Positions 1-6,407 of a DNA stretch of 11,307 nucleotides are shown piece after piece. The stretch is from Dehalococcoidia bacterium (GTDB lineage: Bacteria > Chloroflexota > Dehalococcoidia > GIF9 > AB-539-J10), in NCBI GenBank assembly GCA_030606165.1, contig JAUWGZ010000042.1:1-11307 (forward strand). The letters run 5' to 3'. A program made the position numbers and the translations under genes. The notes below the pieces were generated by a model. The model was given only the letters and a program-made list of their open reading frames with translations, did no database searches and had not been told where the DNA came from. The first letter of the stretch is position 1; every line of letters starts with the position of its first letter.

Positions 1-966
1 GCCATAAACTGGGATATTAGCTGCTTCGTAGAGCAGCTGCCGGTGCCCGGTGAAGAGATTACCATAAAACACATCACTCGAGTATCCGGAGGGACAGGGG
101 GCAATGTTGCTGTGGCTGCAGCACGGATTTTGGGGGCTAAAGAGGTGGCCCTGATAGGCGCTCTGGGGAGGGATGACATTGCTCGCCAACAAATTGCCGC
201 CCTGGAGGACGAGGGAGTCATCACCGAGGGAATTCAGCACATTAAAAGAGAGGAGTCGGGGCAGGCTTACATTCTGGTTGACCAAACGGGAGAGAATGTT
301 ATTGCCAGTCATCTGGGGGCGAATGCCAGGCTTTGTCTGGAACACCTGAACAAAGTGCAGGTTAAGCGGCAACTACAAGAATGTCGAGGCATCGTCCTCA
401 CCGATCCCCCTTTAGAAGTGGCTGTAGAGCTAATTCACCTGGCAAAGCGGCGTGCTGTCCCCGTGTTGTGGGACCCGGGGATTTTGATAAGCCCAAATTG
501 GGAAGCATTGCAGTCTCTTGCCAAACAGGCAGAAGTCCTCTTCTTAAATGAGACGGAGGCGAGTGCTTTACTGGGAACAGAAGAGTTAGATATGAGCTTA
601 CAGAAGCTAAAAGAGCTAGGATTCGGCCATCACACGGTGCTCAAACTTGGCGCTCAAGGAGCAACTATGCTTGAACCGGCTAGCGGCCTGATAGTCGAAG
701 TCCCAGCCTTGCCTCTCAAGAAGCTAGATCTAAATGTGGTTAACACGGTAGGTTGCGGAGATGCCTTTGTGGGTGCTTTCGCTGCCTACCATGTTCTGGG
801 AGTCAATCTACGAAAATCGCTTATCATGGCCAGCGCAGCCGCAGGCCTTAACGCCACCAAGCCCGAGACCCGAGGCAGCCCCGACCGAGCCAGTTTAGAG
901 GCAGTGGCAAACCGCAGTCGCAAGCTGGGCTTTGTACTTCGAGAGCGCAAGCCTTCTAAAATTTAG
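1..966 (+). CDS. PfkB-family carbohydrate/nucleoside kinase (5' end cut by window edge)
   Basis: The reading frame is open from base 1 and ends at TAG 964-966, so the start lies to the left. The first visible residues (AINWDISCFVEQLP) match the early beta strand of ribokinase-fold kinases, so only a few residues are probably missing from about 321. Visible motifs are the glycine-rich GGTGGN at residues 30-35 (PfkB signature 1), the NExE-type motif FLNETE near 182-187, and signature 2 as NTVGCGDAF at 248-256, with the catalytic-base Asp at 254. The usual anion-hole GAGD is GCGD here and the first Asp is Asn, a mild deviation. Family members phosphorylate a sugar or nucleoside hydroxyl with ATP in the cytoplasm; the substrate (ribose, fructose, adenosine or other) cannot be told from the sequence. 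Its 3' end overlaps the convergent UPF0282 gene by 11 bases. Confidence 0.9.
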   Translation, partial: AINWDISCFVEQLPVPGEEITIKHITRVSGGTGGNVAVAAARILGAKEVALIGALGRDDIARQQIAALEDEGVITEGIQHIKREESGQAYILVDQTGENVIASHLGANARLCLEHLNKVQVKRQLQECRGIVLTDPPLEVAVELIHLAKRRAVPVLWDPGILISPNWEALQSLAKQAEVLFLNETEASALLGTEELDMSLQKLKELGFGHHTVLKLGAQGATMLEPASGLIVEVPALPLKKLDLNVVNTVGCGDAFVGAFAAYHVLGVNLRKSLIMASAAAGLNATKPETRGSPDRASLEAVANRSRKLGFVLRERKPSKI

Positions 967-1873
967 CCTGGTAAGCCTTGGTATCTGCCTCACCTTGAGC
1001 ATAAGCTTCATGCCACCCTTCGGGCACCGAAATTTTCTTATACCAGCTAACCCGGTCTGCTTCGAGCAAATTGCGATTCCGCCCCATGAAATCGGCAGCA
1101 CAGATAACCTTATGATTGGTAATGGAGGAAACCCAATCCAGCCATTTCTCCCCTTCCCTGGAGCGCATCAAGTGATGATCTAGGATAAGCGTATCAACAT
1201 CTCTGGCTACCATCAAAGTCCTACGCAGCGCAGCCTTTCTTTTTCTCCAAGTCAAGCTTGGCAAATAAATTGGCGGCCCGGATGCCAGCACCACGGTTGG
1301 ATGCCACGCAAGTATTTGCTCTATTGCCTCGTCATTGAGCATTTGAATATCCGAGGCGTGCACGAAAACTTCTTTTTCCTCTTCGATCCTGGTCATCATT
1401 ACTGTGCCACCTCTATCTTGTTGACCGTGGGGGATGGGAGGAGAAAAGCTTAAACACCCATCGCTTAGCCCCTCCGAAGCTGGAAAGGCTCGACCAATCT
1501 TTTGGGATAAATCCTTAGCCCGATGGACCTGACCAGGAGCGATATTCTGCATCCCTTTTGCCCACAGTCTGGGATGCTTAAATAATTCAGCAACCCGGTC
1601 CGCTGAAAGCTGGTAAGGATTGGCATTGACCATTGGATGATGCTCACCGTGATAATGGCTAATCACCACGTCTGTGGCATCTTCCAGCGCCTTTTCGATG
1701 GCAACTTTCACCCTCTCCGCCACAGCAACCTGGATTGGGTGGGGCAACAAGCCATGTCGCCTATACCCCAGCGCAACTCCAGGATCGATGACTATTTTGC
1801 GGTCTTTGGTTTCAACTACGCAGCACAGGCCACGAACACCCAAGGATTCCGCCCCGATTATCTCTATCTTCAC
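956..1873 (-). CDS. UPF0282 family metallo-beta-lactamase-fold hydrolase
   Basis: A 305-residue protein starting at GTG 1873. The N-terminus MKIEIIGAESLGVRG and the IDPGVALG segment at residues 29-36 are hallmarks of UPF0282 (COG2248), a family described mainly from archaea. The metal-binding signature is HYHGEHH at 73-79, so HxHxEH with Glu where MBL-fold enzymes and other UPF0282 members usually have Asp. Further candidate metal ligands are H149 (PHG), H172 and D175 (VHASD) and the DHH at 232-234. The family fold predicts a dinuclear metal hydrolase, possibly acting on phosphodiesters or nucleic acid, but no substrate is known to me. No Shine-Dalgarno precedes the GTG; a -10-like TAATAT ends 10 bases upstream. 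The gene converges on the PfkB gene (11-base overlap) and diverges from a run of small + strand genes. Family confidence is high, function unknown. Confidence 0.88.
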   Translation of the reverse strand: MKIEIIGAESLGVRGLCCVVETKDRKIVIDPGVALGYRRHGLLPHPIQVAVAERVKVAIEKALEDATDVVISHYHGEHHPMVNANPYQLSADRVAELFKHPRLWAKGMQNIAPGQVHRAKDLSQKIGRAFPASEGLSDGCLSFSPPIPHGQQDRGGTVMMTRIEEEKEVFVHASDIQMLNDEAIEQILAWHPTVVLASGPPIYLPSLTWRKRKAALRRTLMVARDVDTLILDHHLMRSREGEKWLDWVSSITNHKVICAADFMGRNRNLLEADRVSWYKKISVPEGWHEAYAQGEADTKAYQAKF

Positions 1874-1883
1874 TCTAAAGCTA

Positions 1884-1913
1884 ATATTACACTAATTACT
1901 TTTATTGTGGTAA
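1884..1913 (-). promoter_or_regulatory. Possible promoter of the UPF0282 gene
   Basis: On the - strand TTACCA (1908-1913) and TAATAT (1884-1889) are separated by 18 bases, each matching the sigma-70 consensus at 4 of 6 positions. Transcription would start about 3-4 bases before the GTG at 1873. The match is weak on its own and is supported mainly by the absence of a ribosome binding site. Confidence 0.35.
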
Positions 1914-1927
1914 CTTTATGGGAGCCA

Positions 1928-2182
1928 ATGAAGGCAGAGAAGAAAGAGAACTATTGGATAAGAATTAAGAGGGTTAAAGCTGATTTGCTTAAGTTCGGCA
2001 TAAGTAGTGACTTGGTTAAGAAGCTTATTTATTGTTACCCCCTTGGCGTCCTGGAAAGGCTTATCAAAGCCACTCAGAAACGCCAACCTGGAGAGCCAGC
2101 TACATACTTCCTAAACGGTCTTAAGAAATCCGCAATGAAACACAGGCCTGAATCTACTCCAATCGGAGATGAAGACACATAA
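1928..2182 (+). CDS. Small basic protein of unknown function
   Basis: An 84-residue lysine-rich protein that I do not recognise. The frame is open further upstream, but that part lies opposite the UPF0282 gene and is not credible coding. ATG 1928 is preceded by GGGAG (1920-1924) only 3 bases away, a short but usable spacing; GTG 1907 is an alternative. The sequence is predicted mostly helical, with KRVKADLLKFG near 15-24, and then PATYFLNGLKKSA at 57-69. The latter loosely recalls the NPAxYLxxAL element at the ends of some plasmid or phage replication and DNA-binding proteins, too weak to name a function. It ends 6 bases before the zinc-ribbon gene, so the two are probably co-transcribed. No signal peptide or membrane segment is seen. 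Confidence 0.55.
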   Translation: MKAEKKENYWIRIKRVKADLLKFGISSDLVKKLIYCYPLGVLERLIKATQKRQPGEPATYFLNGLKKSAMKHRPESTPIGDEDT

Positions 2183-2188
2183 ATCGAA

Positions 2189-2419
2189 ATGATAGTAATA
2201 AAGTGCGCTAAGTGTAGAGCTAAAGTCTTCAGGTACTTGAAGGTTGGGAAGGGGCGAATATTACACTGCTGGAAAGAGCGCATAATAGAAGACCATAGTG
2301 TTCGAGAGGGAAATGAAATTAGATGTCAGTGTGGCAATTTAATCGGGATTGATGAAAGGAAATGGATTAAAATGAAGCAAAGCTCTTTTACTTACTCAGG
2401 GACAAGAACAAAAGGATAG
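2189..2419 (+). CDS. Small zinc-ribbon-like protein of unknown function
   Basis: A 76-residue protein with cysteines at 6 and 9 (IKCAKC), 27 and 46/48 (IRCQCG). The arrangement is CxxC, then about 36 residues, then CxC, which would fit a zinc ribbon with an atypical second knuckle. Phage Mu Com-type ribbons have a comparable first knuckle (RCxxC) and a later CPRCG, so a nucleic-acid or translational-regulator role is conceivable but unproven. The gene starts 6 bases after the 84-residue gene and ends 7 bases before the DUF523 start, which suggests one small operon. No clear Shine-Dalgarno is seen before ATG 2189, so translational coupling to the gene before it is likely. The cysteine spacing makes a real gene more likely than chance. 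Confidence 0.6.
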   Translation: MIVIKCAKCRAKVFRYLKVGKGRILHCWKERIIEDHSVREGNEIRCQCGNLIGIDERKWIKMKQSSFTYSGTRTKG

Positions 2420-2426
2420 AGGTTCT

Positions 2427-2874
2427 GTGAAACTCATAAGCGCCTGCTTGTTAGGAGTAAAGTGTGCCTGGGATGGCAAAGATATTTACAAAAGCGATAA
2501 GGTAATTGAGCTTTCAAACTCCGAGACGCTGATGCCTGTTTGTCCAGAGCAGCTAGGAGGATTAAAGACTCCCAGGGCACCTCAGGAAATTCAGGGGGGG
2601 GACTGGTGAAGACGTTCTTGATGGGAAATGCAAAGTGCTGAATATAAATGGAGAGGATGTCACCCAGGAGTTTATTGCTGGGGCGGAAGAAACCTTGAAG
2701 ATTGCCAGGCTATTCCACATCGGAGAATTTATAGGAAAATCAAGAAGCCCATCATGTGGCTGCGGGCAGATATACGATGGCACATTTTCCCGGAAACTGA
2801 TTGATGGCAACGGCGTTACCACAGCATTATTGAAGAGAAACGGAATCAGGGTTATAACCGAAGAAGATTTGTAG
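2427..2874 (+). pseudogene. DUF523 (TudS-like) protein interrupted by a +1 frameshift at a G8 run
   Basis: Two overlapping frames encode one DUF523 protein. The first part starts at GTG 2427 with AGAGG just upstream (2418-2422) and gives MKLISACLLGVKCAWDG through PVCPEQLGG, then hits TGA at 2607. The second part continues in another frame to TAG 2874 with KSRSPSCGCG, YDGTF and VTTALLKRNGI. Reading one G fewer in the run at 2594-2601 joins them as QGGTGEDVLDG and gives 148 residues, the normal family length. The conserved cysteines are then C7, C39 and C110. In the DUF523-containing thiouracil desulfurase TudS, three cysteines bind a [4Fe-4S] cluster. A desulfurase or related role is possible, but the substrate is unknown. 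Every family motif is intact, which fits a sequencing or assembly indel or a very recent mutation better than an old pseudogene. Confidence 0.85.
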
Positions 2875-2907
2875 CGTTTCTTTGGAAAACAAAATCACCT
2901 ATATGTT

Positions 2908-2982
2908 TTATGACGACTTGGAAGCAGGATTTTCCCAGATATAGCCACCGAGCCAGCCTCCGCCTTGAGGAAATTCACGCAT
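2908..2982 (-). CDS. Candidate 24-residue small protein downstream of yggU
   Basis: An ATG at 2982 opens a 24-codon frame ending TAA 2908, giving MREFPQGGGWLGGY followed by IWENPASKSS. A full GGAGG (2990-2994) lies 7 bases before the ATG, one of the best ribosome binding sites in the window. The frame is also open for about 20 codons upstream, back to a stop near 3040. The peptide is Gly- and Trp-rich, with no membrane segment and no recognised family. It follows yggU by about 68 bases on the same strand and could be the last gene of the mtaB-yggU unit. Chance is a real alternative for an ORF this short; the evidence is the binding site and the otherwise unexplained gap. Confidence 0.4.
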   Translation of the reverse strand: MREFPQGGGWLGGYIWENPASKSS

Positions 2983-2989
2983 TATGCCA

Positions 2990-2994
2990 CCTCC
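2990..2994 (-). promoter_or_regulatory. Strong ribosome binding site of the 24-codon ORF
   Basis: GGAGG on the - strand, inside GGGAGGTGG, with 7 bases to the ATG at 2982. It is close to the ideal anti-16S match and is the main reason to take the short ORF seriously. Confidence 0.5.
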
Positions 2995-3050
2995 CACCAG
3001 CTCCCATTTAGCTACCTTGCGTAAGTGCAGGACAGTTCTATCTCGCTACA

Positions 3051-3272
3051 CTATTCTTCCCCAACCTCAATAACCTTATTTCTGCTTCTGAAGCCGCTGA
3101 GAATCCTGACCTGGCTCTGGGAAACGCCGAAATGCTCTGCCAGCAATTTGATGATTGCCTGGTTGGCCTTGCCTTCCTTGGGCGGCTCTTTAACCTTGAT
3201 TATAAAGCTGTCGCCTTCCTGGCTAAGCTCTTCGGTCTTAGAACTGGGCTTTACCTTAACCTGGATTTTCAT
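3051..3272 (-). CDS. YggU / DUF167 (UPF0235) family protein
   Basis: A 73-residue protein starting at ATG 3272, preceded by GAGAGGTGATTG with GAGG 6 bases from the ATG. A TTG just before it (3275) is in frame but sits too close to the binding site. Family motifs are KVKPSSK near residues 5-11, the central PPKEGKAN, and the C-terminal ILSGFRSRNKVIEV. The length is typical (70-100 residues). The family is widespread and conserved but its biochemical role is not established. The start lies inside the end of mtaB (17-base overlap), implying translational coupling and one transcript. Confidence 0.93.
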   Translation of the reverse strand: MKIQVKVKPSSKTEELSQEGDSFIIKVKEPPKEGKANQAIIKLLAEHFGVSQSQVRILSGFRSRNKVIEVGEE

Positions 3273-4557
3273 CAATCACCTCTCCCCATATTCCCTGGTT
3301 ATGAAATTCTACCAGTTTAACAGGTGTTATCTTGTTGCTCAGGGACTTTTCACTGCCAGTAAATACCCTGATATAGTTGCCGGTCAGCCCCGAGTATATG
3401 CCGCTTCCGGGACTGGTTTCCTTCTCCCACAGGACCGGCATAGTTTGCCCCAAGAACTGCTCACAGAAGCGGTGCCGGGAGTTTTTAGCTAGCCCTAGCA
3501 TCCGCTGGTTGCGCTCTGCTTTAATTTTGTCTTTTAGCTGCTCGGGCATCCCGGCTGCCGCTGTCTCGGGGCGGGGTGAGAAGGGGAAGACATGGATGTT
3601 AGCGAAACCAGCTTGCTGGCAAAAAGAGTAGCTCTGTTCAAACTCTTCATCGCTTTCCCCGGGGAAACCAACCATGATATCTGTGGTGATGGCTACCTCT
3701 GGTATAATTTTTTTAATCAAATTTACTGTTCTCTGATATTGGTCCAGAGAGTAGCTCCTCCTCATCCTTTGAAGTACGGTCTCGCTTCCACTTTGTAGCG
3801 CTAAATGGAAATGCCGACAAAGCCTTTCATCCTGCCACAAGGCAAGAAATTTAGAGGATATTTCCGAAGGCTGTAAAGACGAGAGACGTAATCTCTCGAT
3901 GCCGGTACTGGTGAGAATACGCTGAACCAAATTCCTGAGGTCAGTACTAGATCCTTCGCTAGCGCTCAGGACAGCGTCTCTATAGGAGCCGACCTTTGTC
4001 CCGGTGAGAACAACTTCTTTGTAACCGAGGGCCACCTTTTGCTTAACTTCGTCAATTATCTGGGAAGCGGGCAACGAATATTCGTGGGGTCTTACCTTGG
4101 GCACAATGCAATACGCACAGGGACTATGGCAGCCATCTTGAATCTTTATCAGGCTACGAGTCCTAACGGTGGCAGCGAGCATCTGAGATCGCTTTGTTTC
4201 ATCCTTATCCAGTCCTCTCCCTTCAAGGGAGAGGGTTTGGGTAAGGGCAAGCAGGTGCTCTTTCTCTTTGTTATCAACTACGAAGTCAGCAAGCTGAGCT
4301 AGCTCTTGGCGACTTCTTTGGGCATAGCAGCCAGTGGCGATAATTAGGGCCTGGGGGTTTCTTCGCCTTGCCAGCCTGAGCCAGTGGCGTGACTTGCGGT
4401 CGGCGATATGGGTGACTGTGCAAGTATTGGCAATATAAATATCTGCCCTGTCACCGGGGGATACAAGTTGAAATCCGGCTTTGCTAAAACGATTAGCCAG
4501 AGATTCCGTCTCGGCCTGATTGAGCTTACAACCTAATGTGTAGAAAGCCACCTTCAT
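3256..4557 (-). CDS. mtaB: tRNA (t6A37) methylthiotransferase MtaB
   Basis: A 433-residue radical-SAM methylthiotransferase. The N-terminal MTTase domain has C10 (TLGCKLNQAE), C46 (NTCTVT) and C77 (TGCYAQ), which bind the auxiliary [4Fe-4S] cluster. C143, C147 and C150 (CHSPCAYC) form the radical-SAM CxxxCxxC. LQSGS (254-258) and TDIMVGFPGE (292-301) are further family motifs, and residues from about 365 form a TRAM-like tRNA-binding domain. The KLNQAE and CHSPCAYC motifs favour MtaB over MiaB and RimO. The enzyme adds a methylthio group to t6A37 in ANN-decoding tRNAs. Two short stretches look foreign: residues about 104-115 (LTQTLSLEGRG) between the first two domains, and 195-205 (VLSASEGSSTD) in a loop of the radical-SAM domain. 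Each coincides with a palindromic DNA repeat. No Shine-Dalgarno precedes ATG 4557, and a strong promoter ends 8 bases upstream. It overlaps yggU at the 3' end and diverges from recJ. Confidence 0.95.
   Translation of the reverse strand: MKVAFYTLGCKLNQAETESLANRFSKAGFQLVSPGDRADIYIANTCTVTHIADRKSRHWLRLARRRNPQALIIATGCYAQRSRQELAQLADFVVDNKEKEHLLALTQTLSLEGRGLDKDETKRSQMLAATVRTRSLIKIQDGCHSPCAYCIVPKVRPHEYSLPASQIIDEVKQKVALGYKEVVLTGTKVGSYRDAVLSASEGSSTDLRNLVQRILTSTGIERLRLSSLQPSEISSKFLALWQDERLCRHFHLALQSGSETVLQRMRRSYSLDQYQRTVNLIKKIIPEVAITTDIMVGFPGESDEEFEQSYSFCQQAGFANIHVFPFSPRPETAAAGMPEQLKDKIKAERNQRMLGLAKNSRHRFCEQFLGQTMPVLWEKETSPGSGIYSGLTGNYIRVFTGSEKSLSNKITPVKLVEFHNQGIWGEVIDENPG
3950..3972. repeat. Short palindromic repeat (CCTGAGC/GCGAAGG type) in frame inside mtaB
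   Basis: An imperfect palindrome with outer arms CCT (3953-3955) and AGG (3968-3970) around the perfect core CGCTAGCG (3957-3964). On the - strand it reads GTCCTGAGC then GCTAGCGAAGGATC. From memory, this resembles a dispersed bacterial repeat of the form CCTGAGCG..CGAAGGATC. In mtaB it encodes VLSASEGSS without breaking the frame. Confidence 0.55.
4214..4247. repeat. REP-like palindromic repeat (CTCTCCCTT/AAGGGAGAG type) in frame inside mtaB
   Basis: A perfect inverted repeat, CCTCTCCCTT (4214-4223) and AAGGGAGAGG (4225-4234) around a single C, followed by GTTTGGGTAAGGG. Palindrome plus GGGT-rich tail is the layout of a dispersed element found in many bacterial genomes. Read on the - strand it adds about LTQTLSLEGRG to the linker between the MTTase and radical-SAM domains of MtaB. 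Confidence 0.75.
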
Positions 4558-4565
4558 TTATATGG

Positions 4566-4595
4566 ATTATATTTATTGTCTGGCTGAGTGGTCAA
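4566..4595 (-). promoter_or_regulatory. Strong sigma-70-type promoter of mtaB
   Basis: On the - strand TTGACC (4590-4595, 5 of 6 consensus) and TATAAT (4566-4571, 6 of 6) are separated by 18 bases. The -10 box ends 8 bases before the ATG at 4557, so transcription should start at or within 1-2 bases of the start codon, giving a leaderless or nearly leaderless mRNA. A second TATAAT lies at 4596-4601 with a weaker TTTATA (4620-4625) and could be an upstream start. Confidence 0.65.
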
Positions 4596-4655
4596 ATTAT
4601 AGTTCTCAGCGTGATTTCGTATAAAACCCTCTCTCTCGAAGCCCGCAACGACATT

Positions 4656-4682
4656 TTGTTAAAGCCTTTTCTGTGATATAGT
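4656..4682 (+). promoter_or_regulatory. Probable recJ promoter with extended -10
   Basis: TTGTTA (4656-4661) and TATAGT (4677-4682) are separated by 15 bases, which is short, but TG at 4674-4675 makes an extended -10 that can compensate. Predicted transcription start is near 4689, leaving a leader of about 25-30 bases. Confidence 0.45.
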
Positions 4683-4710
4683 TAGCGATTCTGCCCAAGG
4701 GCATTAAGCT

Positions 4711-4714
4711 GAGG
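4711..4714 (+). promoter_or_regulatory. Ribosome binding site that questions the recJ start
   Basis: GAGG lies 1 base before ATG 4716, too close for that codon, but 7 bases before the in-frame TTG at 4722. Translation may therefore begin at the TTG, shortening the protein by two residues. Confidence 0.4.
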
Positions 4715-4715
4715 T

Positions 4716-6407
4716 ATGAAATTGAATAAACGAGCTCAATGGAAAATCCTGCCTCCAGCGCCAGACGAATACTTAAATGCTTCTGACCTTTCTCCTCTAG
4801 TTGCCCAACTTCTCTACAATCGTGGTGTTAAGCCAGAAGAAATCGCCCCTTTTTTGTCTGCTGACCGTAGGCTGGAGGGTAATCCCCTCCTCCTTCCTGA
4901 TATATCACAGGCTGTAAGCAGGGTCTATAAGGCCGTGCTTTCCCGGGAAAAGATTGGCGTCTATGGCGACTTTGATGTTGACGGCGTCACAGCCACAGTT
5001 ATTCTTGCTGAGGGACTATCATGGCTTGGTGCTGAAGTTATTCCCTATATTCCTGACCGCTTCAATGAAGGCCACGGATTAAAGATTTCAGCTCTGGAGA
5101 AGCTTCAGGCTCAGGGAGCAGATTTGGTCATTACTGTTGATTGTGGCGTAACTGACCTTGTAGAGGTAAAACAGGCTCAAGAGATGGGGATAGATGTGAT
5201 TATCACCGACCATCACATTCCATTAGGTAGCCTGCCTCAAGCCATAGCTGTAATTGACCCGAAGCGAAAGGATTCAGTGTATCCCTATCCGGATCTGGCC
5301 GGTGCTGGCGTTGCCTTCAAGTTTCTGCAAGCGCTATTCCATAAAGATAGCCGGGAGAAATGGCTATCCAGATTGATGGACTTAGTAGTTTTGGCCACTG
5401 TTACCGATTTAGTTACTCTCGTTGGCGAGAATCGTTACCTGGTGAAGGAAGGACTGAGAGAGCTTAATAATAGCTCCCGCGTGGGAATTCAAGAAATGGT
5501 TAAATTGACCGGGCTGAAGCAGGGTGAACTTGACGCTAAAGATATCTCCTGGGTACTAGGACCTCGCCTCAATGCTGCTGGCAGGATGGACAATGCCTCC
5601 ACCAGTTACCAGTTGCTCACCACTCAGTCACCAAAGGAAGCTCGTCTCCTGGTTCTGGAGCTAGAGAAAAAAAATGTCGAGCGGCAAAAGTTAACCAATG
5701 AAGTATTAAGCCGCGCGAGGGAGAAACTAGCCGCCAGACTACACCTGCCAGTGCTCATGGAAGGTGACGAAAGCTACTCCATCGGTGTTATCGGGCTTGT
5801 TGCCGGCAAGTTAGCAGCTGAATTTTACAAGCCTACCATTATCATCAGCTTAGGCTCCGAGCTATGTCAAGGTAGTTGTCGTAGCATACCTGAATTCGAC
5901 GTCGTAGCTGCTTTAGAAAAATGTCATGACTTGCTTACCGCCTTTGGTGGCCATCCCTTAGCCGCTGGCTTCACCGTAACGCGCCAAAATTTAGCTCAGC
6001 TAGAGGAACGGATTATCACACTAGCTACGGACCAATTAGGTCATCTTGACCTTCGCCCGGAAATAGTGATTGATGCCGAGCTTCCCTTATCTACTTTTAG
6101 TGGAGAGACCTTTAACCTTATGCAAAGATTGAGCCCTTTTGGTCGAGGCAACCCACAGCCGACTTTTCTCAGTCGGCAGGTCGAGGTAATCGAGTGTCGT
6201 AACTTCGGCAACCAGGGCGAATGGCTGAGACTAAAGCTCAAGCACGGGAACATAACCTGGCAAGCTGTAGATTTTGAGTCGCGGAGAACAAGGGAAGAAA
6301 TTCCATCGCACATAGATATTGTGTATAACCTGGAGAAAAGTCGCTGGAATGGAGAAGAGGTGCTAGGCCTTAATCTTCGTGACTTTGCTCCTGCTCAGCT
6401 TCGTTAG
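4716..6407 (+). CDS. recJ: Single-stranded-DNA exonuclease RecJ
   Basis: A 563-residue protein of typical length for RecJ, the 5'-3' single-strand exonuclease of recombinational and mismatch repair. DHH-family metal ligands are in order: YGDFDVDG (83-90), VDCG (141-144) and TDHH (164-167). Later motifs are AGAGVAFK (195-202) and GPRLNAAGRMDNA (282-294). The DHHA1 region has SIGVIGLVAGKLA (355-367) and GGHPLAAGFT (411-420), and the C-terminal OB-like domain begins near LSPFGRGNPQP (472-482). The usual GSGRS before the GGH motif is GSCRS here (386-390). A run of eight A at 5667-5674 does not disturb the frame. The start may be TTG 4722 rather than ATG 4716. The gene diverges from mtaB and its last 38 bases overlap lgt on the other strand. 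Confidence 0.96.
   Translation: MKLNKRAQWKILPPAPDEYLNASDLSPLVAQLLYNRGVKPEEIAPFLSADRRLEGNPLLLPDISQAVSRVYKAVLSREKIGVYGDFDVDGVTATVILAEGLSWLGAEVIPYIPDRFNEGHGLKISALEKLQAQGADLVITVDCGVTDLVEVKQAQEMGIDVIITDHHIPLGSLPQAIAVIDPKRKDSVYPYPDLAGAGVAFKFLQALFHKDSREKWLSRLMDLVVLATVTDLVTLVGENRYLVKEGLRELNNSSRVGIQEMVKLTGLKQGELDAKDISWVLGPRLNAAGRMDNASTSYQLLTTQSPKEARLLVLELEKKNVERQKLTNEVLSRAREKLAARLHLPVLMEGDESYSIGVIGLVAGKLAAEFYKPTIIISLGSELCQGSCRSIPEFDVVAALEKCHDLLTAFGGHPLAAGFTVTRQNLAQLEERIITLATDQLGHLDLRPEIVIDAELPLSTFSGETFNLMQRLSPFGRGNPQPTFLSRQVEVIECRNFGNQGEWLRLKLKHGNITWQAVDFESRRTREEIPSHIDIVYNLEKSRWNGEEVLGLNLRDFAPAQLR

Noticed and set aside
1637..1927. Upstream in-frame extension of the 84-residue + strand gene
   Set aside because: It lies opposite the well-supported UPF0282 gene and shows no family features; the ATG at 1928 has a ribosome-binding-like GGGAG.
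2594..2601. Programmed ribosomal frameshifting in the DUF523 gene
   Set aside because: DUF523 proteins are normally encoded in one frame, and there is no evident slippery heptamer plus stimulator beyond the G run; an indel is simpler.
3025..3492. A 155-codon + strand open frame
   Set aside because: It is antisense to yggU and the end of mtaB, both strongly supported by family motifs, and its translation resembles nothing.
5667..5674. Run of eight A in recJ as a slippage or frameshift site
   Set aside because: The RecJ frame and motifs are continuous across it, and no alternative downstream frame is used.
6157..6176. Inverted repeat in recJ (GCCGACT and AGTCGGC) as a fourth inserted palindrome
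   Set aside because: It encodes the native family motif GNPQPTFLSR with no extra residues, so it is probably chance or mRNA structure.
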